Source: DAOTUB01 sp034437455
GTDB taxonomy: Bacteria; Chloroflexota; Anaerolineae; B4-G1
Assembly: GCA_034437455.1 (NCBI GenBank)
Contig: DAOTUB010000181.1
Location: forward strand, 1-7,495
Direction: 5' to 3'
Length of the DNA stretch: 7,495 nucleotides
This document shows positions 1-7,039 of the stretch, one piece after another. A program made the position numbers and the translations under genes. A model generated the notes under the pieces. That model saw only the letters and a list, made by a program, of their open reading frames with translations, was not told the origin of the DNA and did not search any database. Each line of letters opens with the position of its first letter. The first letter of the stretch is position 1.

Positions 1-156
1 TGACCACCAGTCTGGACAAAGTGATTGGGGACATAGGAATTGTTCAAGGGCTATCGGATGTGGTTTATCCCCGTGATCTTCTGGTATTCGCCACACAGTC
101 GCGTCCGTGAGGACACAAATCAATGACAATACGAGTAGGCATTTTATCAGCTTCAT
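1..156 (-). CDS. N-terminal part of a small exported protein, running off the left edge
   Basis: On the minus strand an ATG at 156-154 opens a frame without stops for 52 codons to the window edge. It is preceded by a strong Shine-Dalgarno stretch, GGAGGTGAAGG, directly before the ATG (plus-strand 157-167). The protein begins MKLIKCLLVLSLICVLTDA: a basic n-region, a hydrophobic core of about 14 residues, then a possible signal peptidase I site near residue 19-20 (TDA/TV). A lipoprotein cleavage at Cys14 is less likely because Ile precedes the Cys. The mature part has two cysteines, C42 and C47, in a CPQSLCP context, which could form a disulphide or bind metal. I do not recognise the family. 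The gene is divergent from everything else in the window. The start and export signal are clear; the function is unknown. Confidence 0.6.
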   Translation of the reverse strand, partial: MKLIKCLLVLSLICVLTDATVWRIPEDHGDKPHPIALEQFLCPQSLCPDWWS

Positions 157-219
157 CCTTCACCTCCGATGATTGATGGTTTGCTAATAGTATGCCTGAA
201 TTATCTCAATTGTTCAAGG
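38..219. repeat. 12-base direct repeat (38-49 and 208-219)
   Basis: The 12-mer aattgttcaagg occurs at 38-49, inside the left minus-strand gene, and again at 208-219, upstream of its start and overlapping the candidate -35. The copies are exactly 170 bases apart. This could be a protein-binding site, a trace of a duplication, or chance in AT-rich DNA. Confidence 0.45.
187..217 (-). promoter_or_regulatory. Candidate sigma-70-type promoter for the left minus-strand gene
   Basis: Read on the minus strand, TTGAAC (plus 212-217) lies 17 bases upstream of CATACT (plus 189-194), with TACTAT overlapping at 187-192. Each hexamer matches four of six consensus bases. The -10 lies about 30 bases upstream of the ATG at 156, a sensible leader length for the ribosome binding site seen there. 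Support is from sequence only and the match is weak. The -35 falls inside a 12-base repeat that recurs at 38-49. Confidence 0.3.
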
Positions 220-228
220 ACACTACCC

Positions 229-274
229 ATTTTTGCAGCTTTAAGTTGGATGTTATAGCGATTTTTGCAACTTT
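229..274. repeat. 14-base imperfect direct repeat (229-242 and 261-274)
   Basis: atttttgcagcttt at 229-242 and atttttgcaacttt at 261-274 differ at one base. They are 32 bases apart start to start, about three helical turns. That phasing would suit two binding sites on the same DNA face, but nothing else in the sequence identifies a regulator. Confidence 0.45.
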
Positions 275-324
275 CATAGGGCTGGTAACTGAGAGTATCT
301 GTACCCATTTGAAAAAGTCCAAAT

Positions 325-355
325 CTCAACCGTTTGAAGTATATACTAAATTGAG
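325..355. promoter_or_regulatory. Palindromic element AGTATATACT with outer CTCAA/TTGAG arms
   Basis: AGTATATACT at 338-347 is a perfect 10-base palindrome. It lies between CTCAA at 325-329 and TTGAG at 351-355, which are also inverted copies. The element sits at the edge of the AT-rich spacer, just before the GC-rich pglZ remnant. It could be an operator or a small cruciform left by a mobile element. It also contains a TATACT -10-like hexamer (342-347) on the plus strand, but I see no properly spaced -35. Confidence 0.25.
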
Positions 356-362
356 GGTGTGA

Positions 363-1070
363 TTAGCCGGGTTAAACGGGTTCGACGCGCTGCTCGACCG
401 GTTGGCGCAGGTCGTCCGTCGCCTCTTGGCCTGTGGATGCCAGCAGGTCCACGTCGTCTCCGATCACGGCTTCCTCTTGCGCGAGACTATCCGCGAGAGC
501 GACAAGGTAGCCGTCGATGTCCCCGGTGCTTTGAAAAAGGCGGAGCGCTACCTCATTCTCGTTGGGCGGGATCTGCCCCCGATCGACCTGCCGTCGCTGC
601 CCGTCTCCGGGAGTGAGGGGCTGACGGCCTGGTTCCCACGTGGGGTGGGTTGCTTTGTCACGCCGGGGCCGTATAATTTCATGCACGGCGGGATTTCACT
701 CCAGGAGCTGGTCACCGCCCACGTCACCGCGCGGCAATCGGTCACGGAGCGGCCTGTCCAGGTGACGCTGGAACTGCTCACCGGGCCGGAGATCCGCAAC
801 GCGATTTTCAAGATCCGCCTCGCACCCCAAGGCGTCGACCTGTGGAGTCGCGCCCGGTCGGTCAAGGTCGATATCGCCTACGAAGGGAAGCGAGTCTCCC
901 GCGAGTGGGAGGCGACGGTGGAGCGGGAGGTGATCGAGATGTCGCTGATGCTGTCGCCAACGTCGGGGTTAGCCGTCGGTGACGGGATTGCGATCCGCGT
1001 TTGGGACGCCGTCACCGGGGAGTTGCTGGCTCAACAACCGGCGGTGGTGCAGTTCGATCTGGACTGGTAG
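363..1070 (+). pseudogene. pglZ: PglZ-domain protein, C-terminal fragment (BREX-type phosphatase), 5' truncated
   Basis: The frame is open from 363, just after an in-frame TGA at 360-362, to TAG at 1068-1070. The best start-like codon is a TTG at 402, giving 222 residues, with no convincing ribosome binding site. The sequence shows VVSDHGF, the Asp-His metal-ligand motif of the alkaline-phosphatase superfamily, and about 80 residues later NFMHGGISLQELV, the conserved His-Gly-Gly block near the end of PglZ catalytic domains. A beta-rich tail of about 110 residues follows. Full-length PglZ proteins are several hundred residues longer at the N-terminus, so the first metal ligands and nucleophile region are absent and the fragment should be inactive. 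PglZ is the hallmark component of BREX phage-exclusion systems, but no brxA, brxB, brxC, pglX or brxL-like gene is visible here. The jump from AT-rich to GC-rich DNA at about 365-380 marks the likely break point. Family assignment is fairly firm; the claim of decay is inferred from the missing 5' part. Confidence 0.75.
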
Positions 1071-1079
1071 GTTGAGAAA

Positions 1080-2615
1080 ATGCTAAAAGCTAAGAATGAT
1101 GGTATTACTATCAGATTCTTGTTCGATGTACAAGGATTGGATTGTTTAGCCCCTAACACCAGGTGGTGTGCACTAATATGGATGATCTGCTTTGTCGTCT
1201 ATTTCGTCACGATGGGTGGGCACCTGGGATCCACCGATGAGGAGGATCTGTTTCATAACACAGCGGCCCTGGCGCAGGCCTACCAGAACTTGCTCGGCTC
1301 AGACGAGGTGGGCAGTCCTGCGCGAGATTTCACCCGGCACCCGCTGGAAGTTGGGCAGTCAGTGCTGGCGCTGCCTTGGTATGTGCTGGGGCAATGGCTG
1401 GCGCGTCTCTGCCCCGCATATCCGCAGTCATACATCACTCGCTTTGTCATCACCACCTTCAATATCTGTATCACTGCCACCACCGTCGCCCTACTTTATC
1501 TTCTGGGCCTCGGTCTCTGGGAGAGTGAGCGCGCCGCTCTGAGCCTGGCCTTGCTCTATGGCTTTGCCTCGCTCGCCTGGCCCTACAGTCAAACCTTTTA
1601 CCGTGAGCCTTTGACTGCGTTGGCGCTGACGTTCAGTTTCGGCGCGCTATACGCATTCCGCCAACGCCCACAGCGTAAATACCTTGTGATCGCGGCAGGC
1701 GCGTTGCTTCTGGCATTGGCGACCAAGCTCACCACGCTCCTCGCTGTGCCCTGGCTGCTGGCCTACAGTTGGGCGCCACTGCAGGCATGGCTTTCTGGAA
1801 GACCGCATTCCTGGCTGTTGTGCGTTCTAGTGCTAATCGTGCTGGCCTTGGTCGTGGGCCTGGGCATCGCGCCCAAGCATGAAACGTTGCTGCATTATCT
1901 GCAAGAAGTGCGCCACGATCTCCACCATCACGCAGGCCACTTCGTGCGCCAGGGAGTGTGGGGCCTGCTGTTCAGTCCCGGCAAGGGGCTGTTGCTCTAT
2001 GCGCCGCCCGTGTTATTGGCCCTGCTGGCCTTTGCTCCCTTTGTGCAGTGCTATCCCAGGGAAGGACTGGCGATTGCGGGATTGAGCCTTTCGTATGTGC
2101 TGGCCTACGGCACCCGGCGCGGCTGGCACGGCGGGCTGTGCTGGGGGCCGCGCTATCTGCTGCCGGTGCTCCCGCTGATGCTCCTGCCGGTTGGCGTTTT
2201 GTGGGCGTGGGCTGCCGGTATCGTGGCACGGCGGCGGGTGCTCGGCGCAGCCGTGGGACTAGTGGGCCTGGTGGGCGCCCTGGTGCAGCTTGGTGGCGTC
2301 GCCATCTACCCGGCCAACTACTACGTCAATGTGCTGAAAGCGCAGCCGCTGGAAGGAACGGCTGGGGACAATTTGGAGCACTTTTATCTCGACTGGGACA
2401 CATTTCCCATCGCGGGGCACCTGCGGCTGGCGGTGGCGCGCGCGCACCAGCTTATGGCTGAGGAGGGCGCGTCCATGCCGGAGGAGGGCGTACCCTCTGA
2501 GCCTTCCGAGTTGTGGCAGCACTTTATCCACCGGGAGGGCCTGGATTTTTGGTGGGCTCCCCCTAGCATATGTGTCAATTTAACGGACGGTGGGGCGATA
2601 GGCGAAAGACCCTAA
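1080..2615 (+). CDS. GT-C fold membrane glycosyltransferase (GT39/ArnT-like family)
   Basis: A 511-residue integral membrane protein with about ten to eleven hydrophobic segments (roughly 29-46, 92-110, 122-145, 151-168, 178-194, 200-228, 244-264, 303-322, 328-343, 356-378 and 386-409). The acidic cluster STDEED at 51-56, in the first extracytoplasmic loop, fits the catalytic Asp/Glu motif of GT-C enzymes, which move sugars from polyprenyl-phosphate donors outside the membrane. CWGPRYLLPVLPL at 354-366 resembles the RYLLP motif common in GT39-like proteins. A hydrophilic tail of about 100 residues follows the last helix. The acceptor is unknown. The gene starts 9 bases after the pglZ remnant and ends 29 bases before the large secreted protein, suggesting co-transcription with the latter. 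The ribosome binding site is weak (AGGTTGAG). The first 30 codons are AT-rich, unlike the rest, so translation might instead begin at Met35 (1182) or Met45. Confidence 0.72.
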   Translation: MLKAKNDGITIRFLFDVQGLDCLAPNTRWCALIWMICFVVYFVTMGGHLGSTDEEDLFHNTAALAQAYQNLLGSDEVGSPARDFTRHPLEVGQSVLALPWYVLGQWLARLCPAYPQSYITRFVITTFNICITATTVALLYLLGLGLWESERAALSLALLYGFASLAWPYSQTFYREPLTALALTFSFGALYAFRQRPQRKYLVIAAGALLLALATKLTTLLAVPWLLAYSWAPLQAWLSGRPHSWLLCVLVLIVLALVVGLGIAPKHETLLHYLQEVRHDLHHHAGHFVRQGVWGLLFSPGKGLLLYAPPVLLALLAFAPFVQCYPREGLAIAGLSLSYVLAYGTRRGWHGGLCWGPRYLLPVLPLMLLPVGVLWAWAAGIVARRRVLGAAVGLVGLVGALVQLGGVAIYPANYYVNVLKAQPLEGTAGDNLEHFYLDWDTFPIAGHLRLAVARAHQLMAEEGASMPEEGVPSEPSELWQHFIHREGLDFWWAPPSICVNLTDGGAIGERP

Positions 2616-2632
2616 AGCTCTGAAGCACTACC

Positions 2633-2640
2633 AAAGGAGA
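2633..2640 (+). promoter_or_regulatory. Ribosome binding site of the large secreted protein
   Basis: AAAGGAGA lies four bases before the ATG at 2645 and fixes the start. It is a much better match to the 16S rRNA tail than anything before the upstream glycosyltransferase. Confidence 0.75.
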
Positions 2641-2644
2641 GACT

Positions 2645-5600
2645 ATGTCAAAGCTATACACAACATTGCGAAGCAACCTGGATATCCTGCTGCTGCTGGC
2701 CCTGGTCGGCGCGCTTGGACTGAGCGGCGCCCTGTTAAACCAAGGCGAGGTGCGTGCGCTGCGCACGTCGGATTCCGATCTGCCCCCAGAAGTAGTCTGG
2801 CGGCTTCCAGCACCGGGAGCAACGGGTGTAGGCTTGGGAGAAAACCCTGCATATGCTCTAGTATGGGCTAAGTTCAACACTGTGCTGAACGGGACAACGC
2901 TAAACGAAGAGACTGTAAAGCTAAAGGAGGGCACCCAACAAGTTGCTGTTTGGATAGAGCACCGTCGTGTTGTCGACGACAATCGGAACCCTTTGTATAG
3001 TATGGTCGGGCTTATCCCTAAGGAACCTTTGGACTACAATACGACGTATACTGTGTGGCTCTCCGGCGATATCGCATCGGATCAAGATGTGCTGATGGGC
3101 GTTGCGGATTCGTGGAGCTTCACAACTATGCTGCCACCACCCCTTATAGCTACAGATCATGCACCTGCGGGCGATGATGTATCCACGCAGCCCATGATAT
3201 ATGTCACCTTCGATCAGGCGCTGGACCCCAGCACCGTGGCTTGCGGCGAGACGGTGTTCCTAGAGGGTGGCCAGGCCACGTGTGTGGCCGCCACCGTCAC
3301 CGGTGATGGTAACCAGCAACTCAGCATCACGCCTGCCGGATTGGAAGCTGGCCAGAGCTATACCGTCCGGGTGCTCAGCGGTGATGGGGGCGTATGCGCC
3401 ACAACTGGGGGCTGCCTGAGCAGCGATTATACTTGGAGCTTCAGCACGGCGCCTGGTGATGACATCGACCTGAGCATCGACCACACAGAGATCGTGCAGG
3501 TCATCCAGAACGACGCCAACACGGTCCCGCTGGTTGCGGGCAAGCCGACATTGCTGCGCGTCTTTGTGCGTCAGAACGGCAGCACCTTCCCCGTGGATAT
3601 CAGCGGGGAGCTTGTGTTACACAAAGATGGGCAGACATCCCCGCCCATCCAAGAAACACTTGCATTGAGGAGCGATGATGATAAGGCAAGTCTTGACTTC
3701 TATGTTGGTGTCCCGCCACTCAGTGCTGATGTGCTAGATAGCGGGAACTACAGCTATGACATAACCATCCAAGGCCCCAATCAGGAGCAGATAACGGGCA
3801 ACGGACAATTCACCCTCTACGAGAGCCCCACCCTCCGGTTGCATTGGGCGCGTGTCCTCAAGTGCAATGTGCCCCCGCCCGAAGGTATGCAGTTTCCCAG
3901 GGAATTTATGGAAAAGGTGTATCCAATATCCTCTGCCAAGCTTGAATTAATAGAGAGGCCGGCAGTGGATTGGGTGGCAAGTCCCAAAGTCACGATCTAT
4001 AGAATGACATTTATAGAAATGCGGTGTCGGGATGATGCTGCCAAAGCCTTTGTAGGCTTCGTAGGGGCTGACTGTCTTGGGGGTGACTTGGGGCTAAGCG
4101 ACATCATCGACGATAAGTTTGAAATCGCCGAGCGCCCGGCTTTCTTAGTTGAGTTTAACACTTCAGATCCGAATTTGATGAGCCGGGCGATGGCACACGA
4201 ACTGGGTCACCAATTTGGTTTGGGGGATGAGGCTGTTTATTGTCATGAGTATCGCTCATGTAGGCCCATCAATCCCCCCGACAGCAGGGACTCTATCGCC
4301 AAGGGCAATGGCAATCCAGTCCCCGAAGGCGCTTTTGATGTCGCCAGTCGCAAGTCAATGTCCTTCACGAAGAGTTCGCCAATATGGAGTTTTATGGGCA
4401 TGCTACCGGCGTCGACAAAAAAACCCCGAAATTGGGCCACGTTTGAAACGTACGGACAGCTATGCGACAGGCTGGGCGTAGGCAACCCGGCAGCCACGCT
4501 AAACCCAAGCCCCAAAACCGACGTAGCAGGCGCTGACCAAACCTTACCTTCGGATGATCTGATATTCGCGCTACTCCTCAATGAAGATGGGGTCGAGCAA
4601 GCAAAATGGCACAGGACCTCCAGTAGCGCAACGCCCACGCAATTCTCTGGGGGCGACTATGCGCTGGTGTTTAAGGACGCGCAGGGCAGTACCCTGGCCA
4701 GTTACGCTTTCGAGCCCGACTTCTCGCCCTTCCTGGAGGGCAGCGCGATTGTCTCCGGCATCGTCGATTGGCCGGGCGATGTCGCCAGCATTCAGATCAC
4801 GCACCATGCAAGCGTGCTCGACGAGACCCGCGTCAGCAGCCACCCGCCAACGGTGACGCTCCTCGCGCCCAGCGGGGGCGGCGCGCTCACCGGAGAGGTC
4901 ACGGTGCGCTGGTCCGCCTCCGATGCCGATGGCGATGCATTGACCTACGACGTATGGTACAGCCCCGACGGCGTGGATTGGCGTTTGGTGGCGACGGAGC
5001 TGACGGATACCACCTACCAACTGGACACCACCCGCTGGCCCGGCGGCGATGCCTGCCAGATCAAGGTGGTCGCCAGCGATGGTGTGAACACCGGCGAAGT
5101 GCAGACGGAGAGCAGCTTTAGCGTGTCAAACAAGGGGCCACAGGTTGCAATCAGCGCCCCGGAGGACGGCGCTGAGGTGGTGCAGGGGATGATGGTAGCG
5201 TTGCAGGGCTTCGCCCAGGATCCGGAGGAGGGCACCCTGTCCGGCGAGGCCCTGTCCTGGCTGTCGGACCGGGAGGGCAGCTTGGGCAGCGGCACAACCG
5301 TGCATACCGCGCTCAACATCGCCGGCCAGCACATCATCACCCTCACCGCCCAGGACAGCGAGGGGGCAACTGGCGCTACAGCAATCACTCTCACTGTCTT
5401 GCAGGATAGCGATGGCGACCATATCCCTGACACCTGGGAGGCGGTGCACGGTTTAAATCCCGTCGTGGATGATAGCTGGGCCGATCCCGACCTGGATGGC
5501 CTCAGCAACCTGGAGGAATATGAACACGGGACCGACCCGCTAGCGCAGGACAGTGACGGCGATGGCTACAATGATGGCGAGGAGATCGCAGCAGGCAGCG

Positions 5601-6517
5601 ATCCCTTGGATGCGGCCTCGATGCCCCCACGCAATATCCTTTATTTACCGCTGCTGTTGCGCGCCTCTGCGGGCGACGAGCCGCCACCCAACCCCGCCGG
5701 AGATGGCCGGATCGCATTCGCGTCCAAGCCCGAGGACAATTATGAAATCTATGTGATGAATGCCGATGGCAGTGAGCGGACGCGCCTGACCTACAACACA
5801 GCCACGGATAGCGCACCTTCCTGGTCACCGGATGGCACGCGCCTGGCCTTCCACACTAACCGGGATGGCAATTATGAGATCTATGTGATGCAGGCCGACG
5901 GCAGCGGACAGACACGCCTAACGCGCAATACAACCTACGACGATTTTGCCCCTTCCTGGTCACCAGATGGTATGCGTATTGCTTTCCAATCCAATCGAAA
6001 AGGCAATAGTGATATCTACGTGATGAACGCCGATGGCAGCGAGCAAACACGTCTGACCTATCACACATCCTGTGACGCTTCTCCTGCCTGGTCACCCAAT
6101 AGCAACCGCATCGCTTTCCACACTTATCGCAATTATCAGGCTGATATATATACGGTCAACGCCGATGGAAGTGGCCTGACGCAACTAACAGGCGTATTAT
6201 ACCCTGAGATTTCACCGGCTTGGTCACCGGATGGTACACGCATTGTTTTCTCATCCGACTACGGCGGCAGTGGCTATGAAATCCATGTGATGGATGCTGA
6301 CGGAGATAACGAAACCTGTCCGACTTGTTCACCCCACTCCATTATAGAAGACTGTCATTATCCTTCATGGTCACCGGATGGTACGCGCATCATTTTTGAT
6401 GCCCTACAAGGTGGCAATCGCGATATCTATGTGATGGACGATGATGGAAGTGCACTATTCAGGCTGACGTACGATTCGGTCTCCGATCAGCGAGCAGATT
6501 GGGGATTAGTACGATGA
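2645..6517 (+). CDS. Large secreted multidomain zinc metallopeptidase with Ig-like domains, TSP3 calcium repeats and a C-terminal PD40 propeller
   Basis: A 1290-residue protein. Residues 1-35 form a signal peptide or signal anchor (hydrophobic run about 13-31). Two Big_5-like Ig domains follow at about 55-162 and 172-268, both ending in a W-S-F-S/T-T strand. Residues 272-392 form a further beta domain. The peptidase region (about 395-615) has HELGHQFGLGD at 518-528: His518 and His522 as zinc ligands, Glu519 as catalytic base, and Asp528 where most metzincins have a third His. A candidate Met-turn is Met584 in SFMG. Two Fn3/PKD-like modules cover about 734-828 and 830-918. TSP3-type calcium repeats lie at 921-932 (DSDGDHIPDTWE), 947-960 and 969-980. 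YLPLLLR at 1000-1006 precedes a proline-rich linker and a six-bladed TolB/PD40-like propeller (1021-1290) with SWSPDGTR and DIYVMNADGS motifs; the final ADWGLVR probably closes the ring. It is likely exported, degrading or binding extracellular protein. Substrate and exact peptidase family are unknown. Confidence 0.85.
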   Translation: MSKLYTTLRSNLDILLLLALVGALGLSGALLNQGEVRALRTSDSDLPPEVVWRLPAPGATGVGLGENPAYALVWAKFNTVLNGTTLNEETVKLKEGTQQVAVWIEHRRVVDDNRNPLYSMVGLIPKEPLDYNTTYTVWLSGDIASDQDVLMGVADSWSFTTMLPPPLIATDHAPAGDDVSTQPMIYVTFDQALDPSTVACGETVFLEGGQATCVAATVTGDGNQQLSITPAGLEAGQSYTVRVLSGDGGVCATTGGCLSSDYTWSFSTAPGDDIDLSIDHTEIVQVIQNDANTVPLVAGKPTLLRVFVRQNGSTFPVDISGELVLHKDGQTSPPIQETLALRSDDDKASLDFYVGVPPLSADVLDSGNYSYDITIQGPNQEQITGNGQFTLYESPTLRLHWARVLKCNVPPPEGMQFPREFMEKVYPISSAKLELIERPAVDWVASPKVTIYRMTFIEMRCRDDAAKAFVGFVGADCLGGDLGLSDIIDDKFEIAERPAFLVEFNTSDPNLMSRAMAHELGHQFGLGDEAVYCHEYRSCRPINPPDSRDSIAKGNGNPVPEGAFDVASRKSMSFTKSSPIWSFMGMLPASTKKPRNWATFETYGQLCDRLGVGNPAATLNPSPKTDVAGADQTLPSDDLIFALLLNEDGVEQAKWHRTSSSATPTQFSGGDYALVFKDAQGSTLASYAFEPDFSPFLEGSAIVSGIVDWPGDVASIQITHHASVLDETRVSSHPPTVTLLAPSGGGALTGEVTVRWSASDADGDALTYDVWYSPDGVDWRLVATELTDTTYQLDTTRWPGGDACQIKVVASDGVNTGEVQTESSFSVSNKGPQVAISAPEDGAEVVQGMMVALQGFAQDPEEGTLSGEALSWLSDREGSLGSGTTVHTALNIAGQHIITLTAQDSEGATGATAITLTVLQDSDGDHIPDTWEAVHGLNPVVDDSWADPDLDGLSNLEEYEHGTDPLAQDSDGDGYNDGEEIAAGSDPLDAASMPPRNILYLPLLLRASAGDEPPPNPAGDGRIAFASKPEDNYEIYVMNADGSERTRLTYNTATDSAPSWSPDGTRLAFHTNRDGNYEIYVMQADGSGQTRLTRNTTYDDFAPSWSPDGMRIAFQSNRKGNSDIYVMNADGSEQTRLTYHTSCDASPAWSPNSNRIAFHTYRNYQADIYTVNADGSGLTQLTGVLYPEISPAWSPDGTRIVFSSDYGGSGYEIHVMDADGDNETCPTCSPHSIIEDCHYPSWSPDGTRIIFDALQGGNRDIYVMDDDGSALFRLTYDSVSDQRADWGLVR
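4196..4228 (+). other. Zinc-binding active-site motif HExxHxxGxxD
   Basis: These codons encode His518 to Asp528 of the large protein. The spacing HExxHxxGxxD is that of metzincins in which Asp replaces the third His, as known for snapalysin (M7). The following Glu529 makes it also resemble the HExGH...DE pattern of M64 peptidases, but the Asp comes one residue too early for that family. Confidence 0.7.
5405..5584 (+). other. Thrombospondin type-3-like calcium-binding repeats
   Basis: Codons 921-980 of the large protein encode three Asp-rich loops: DSDGDHIPDTWE, a central one with DPDLDGLSNLEEYE, and DSDGDGYNDGEE. The Dx[DN]xDG pattern followed by an acidic position is typical of TSP3/EF-hand-like calcium loops. 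These usually form a rigid spacer in exported bacterial proteins, here between the Ig/PKD-like modules and the propeller. Confidence 0.75.
5705..6514 (+). repeat. PD40/TolB-like propeller repeats conserved at DNA level
   Basis: Six blades are encoded. Five carry an identical TGGTCACC (codons for Trp-Ser-Pro) at 5822, 5957, 6089, 6221 and 6368, with spacings of 135, 132, 132 and 147 bases. The paired outer strand, encoding IYVMNADGS variants, also repeats in near-identical codons. The fifth blade is longer and has a cysteine-rich insert (NETCPTCSPHSIIEDC) in place of the usual TRLT strand. The repeats probably arose by tandem duplication of one blade. Confidence 0.8.
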
Positions 6518-6568
6518 AACACAACAAATTACCAACGCCCTCGGACGAGTCATAACCCTCCCCTCGCG

Positions 6569-7015
6569 ATGCCGCTCCTGGCGGTGATCGTTGGGATGCA
6601 GACGGCGACACCGCTGGTTGCCCTGGTGGCATCGACCATCGCCTTCACTATTCTTTTGAGATCGTGGCGGCAGGTGGATATGGGAGCCGCCTGGCGTCTG
6701 ATCGTTTCGACGATCGTGGGGATACCGATTGGGTTGTTCTTCTTGAAGTCGGCGCCCGAACGTATCGCCGAGATAGTTCTGGGCGTCGTGCTCGTCGGAT
6801 TTGGGCTCTACAACCTGTTCACTCTCCAGCTCCCCACCTTGAAAAGCGAACGGTGGTCATACCTCTTCGGTTTCCTAGCAGGCGTTCTCGGTGGGGCCTA
6901 CAACACCAACGGACCACCTGTAGTAATCTACGGGGTACTCCAGAAATGGGACCCCAAGCGATTTTGGGCAACGTTGCAGGGGTTGTCATGGCCGAAAACT
7001 CTATCCGCCCCATAA
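6569..7015 (+). pseudogene. TauE/SafE (TSUP) family permease fragment, truncated at both ends
   Basis: A 148-codon frame starts at an ATG inside the family's first conserved block. It is also open upstream to 6518, but the residues encoded there (PRTSHNPP) are not membrane-like. AMPLLAVIVGMQTATPLVAL, then helices at about 41-60 and 65-86, and NTNGPPVVIYG at 111-121 with the family's Gly-Pro-Pro, identify a TauE/SafE-type anion exporter (sulfite, sulfoacetate or similar organosulfur exporters in known members). Full proteins are about 240-270 residues with two such halves. Here the first part of helix 1 is missing and similarity stops after KRFWATLQG at about residue 138 (6982), followed by unrelated residues and a stop. 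No ribosome binding site precedes the ATG. The gene is therefore a relic. The downstream break may be where a mobile element entered. Confidence 0.7.
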
Positions 7016-7039
7016 ACGTGCCCGTCGCCCCAATCTAGG

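Noticed and set aside
3..110. Plus-strand open frame ending in TGA, a possible C-terminus of an upstream gene
   Set aside because: It lies opposite the minus-strand gene that has a strong ribosome binding site and signal peptide, and I recognise nothing in its 35 residues. Without sequence further left it cannot be fully excluded.
1958..2461. Long alternative frame inside the glycosyltransferase (167 codons)
   Set aside because: Its composition is dominated by Ala, Gly and Arg, as expected for a shifted frame of GC-rich DNA, and it overlaps a well-supported membrane protein.
4571..5508. Long minus-strand frames of 149 and 164 codons opposite the large gene
   Set aside because: They are antisense to well-recognised Ig/PKD-like and calcium-repeat coding sequence and show no motifs of their own.
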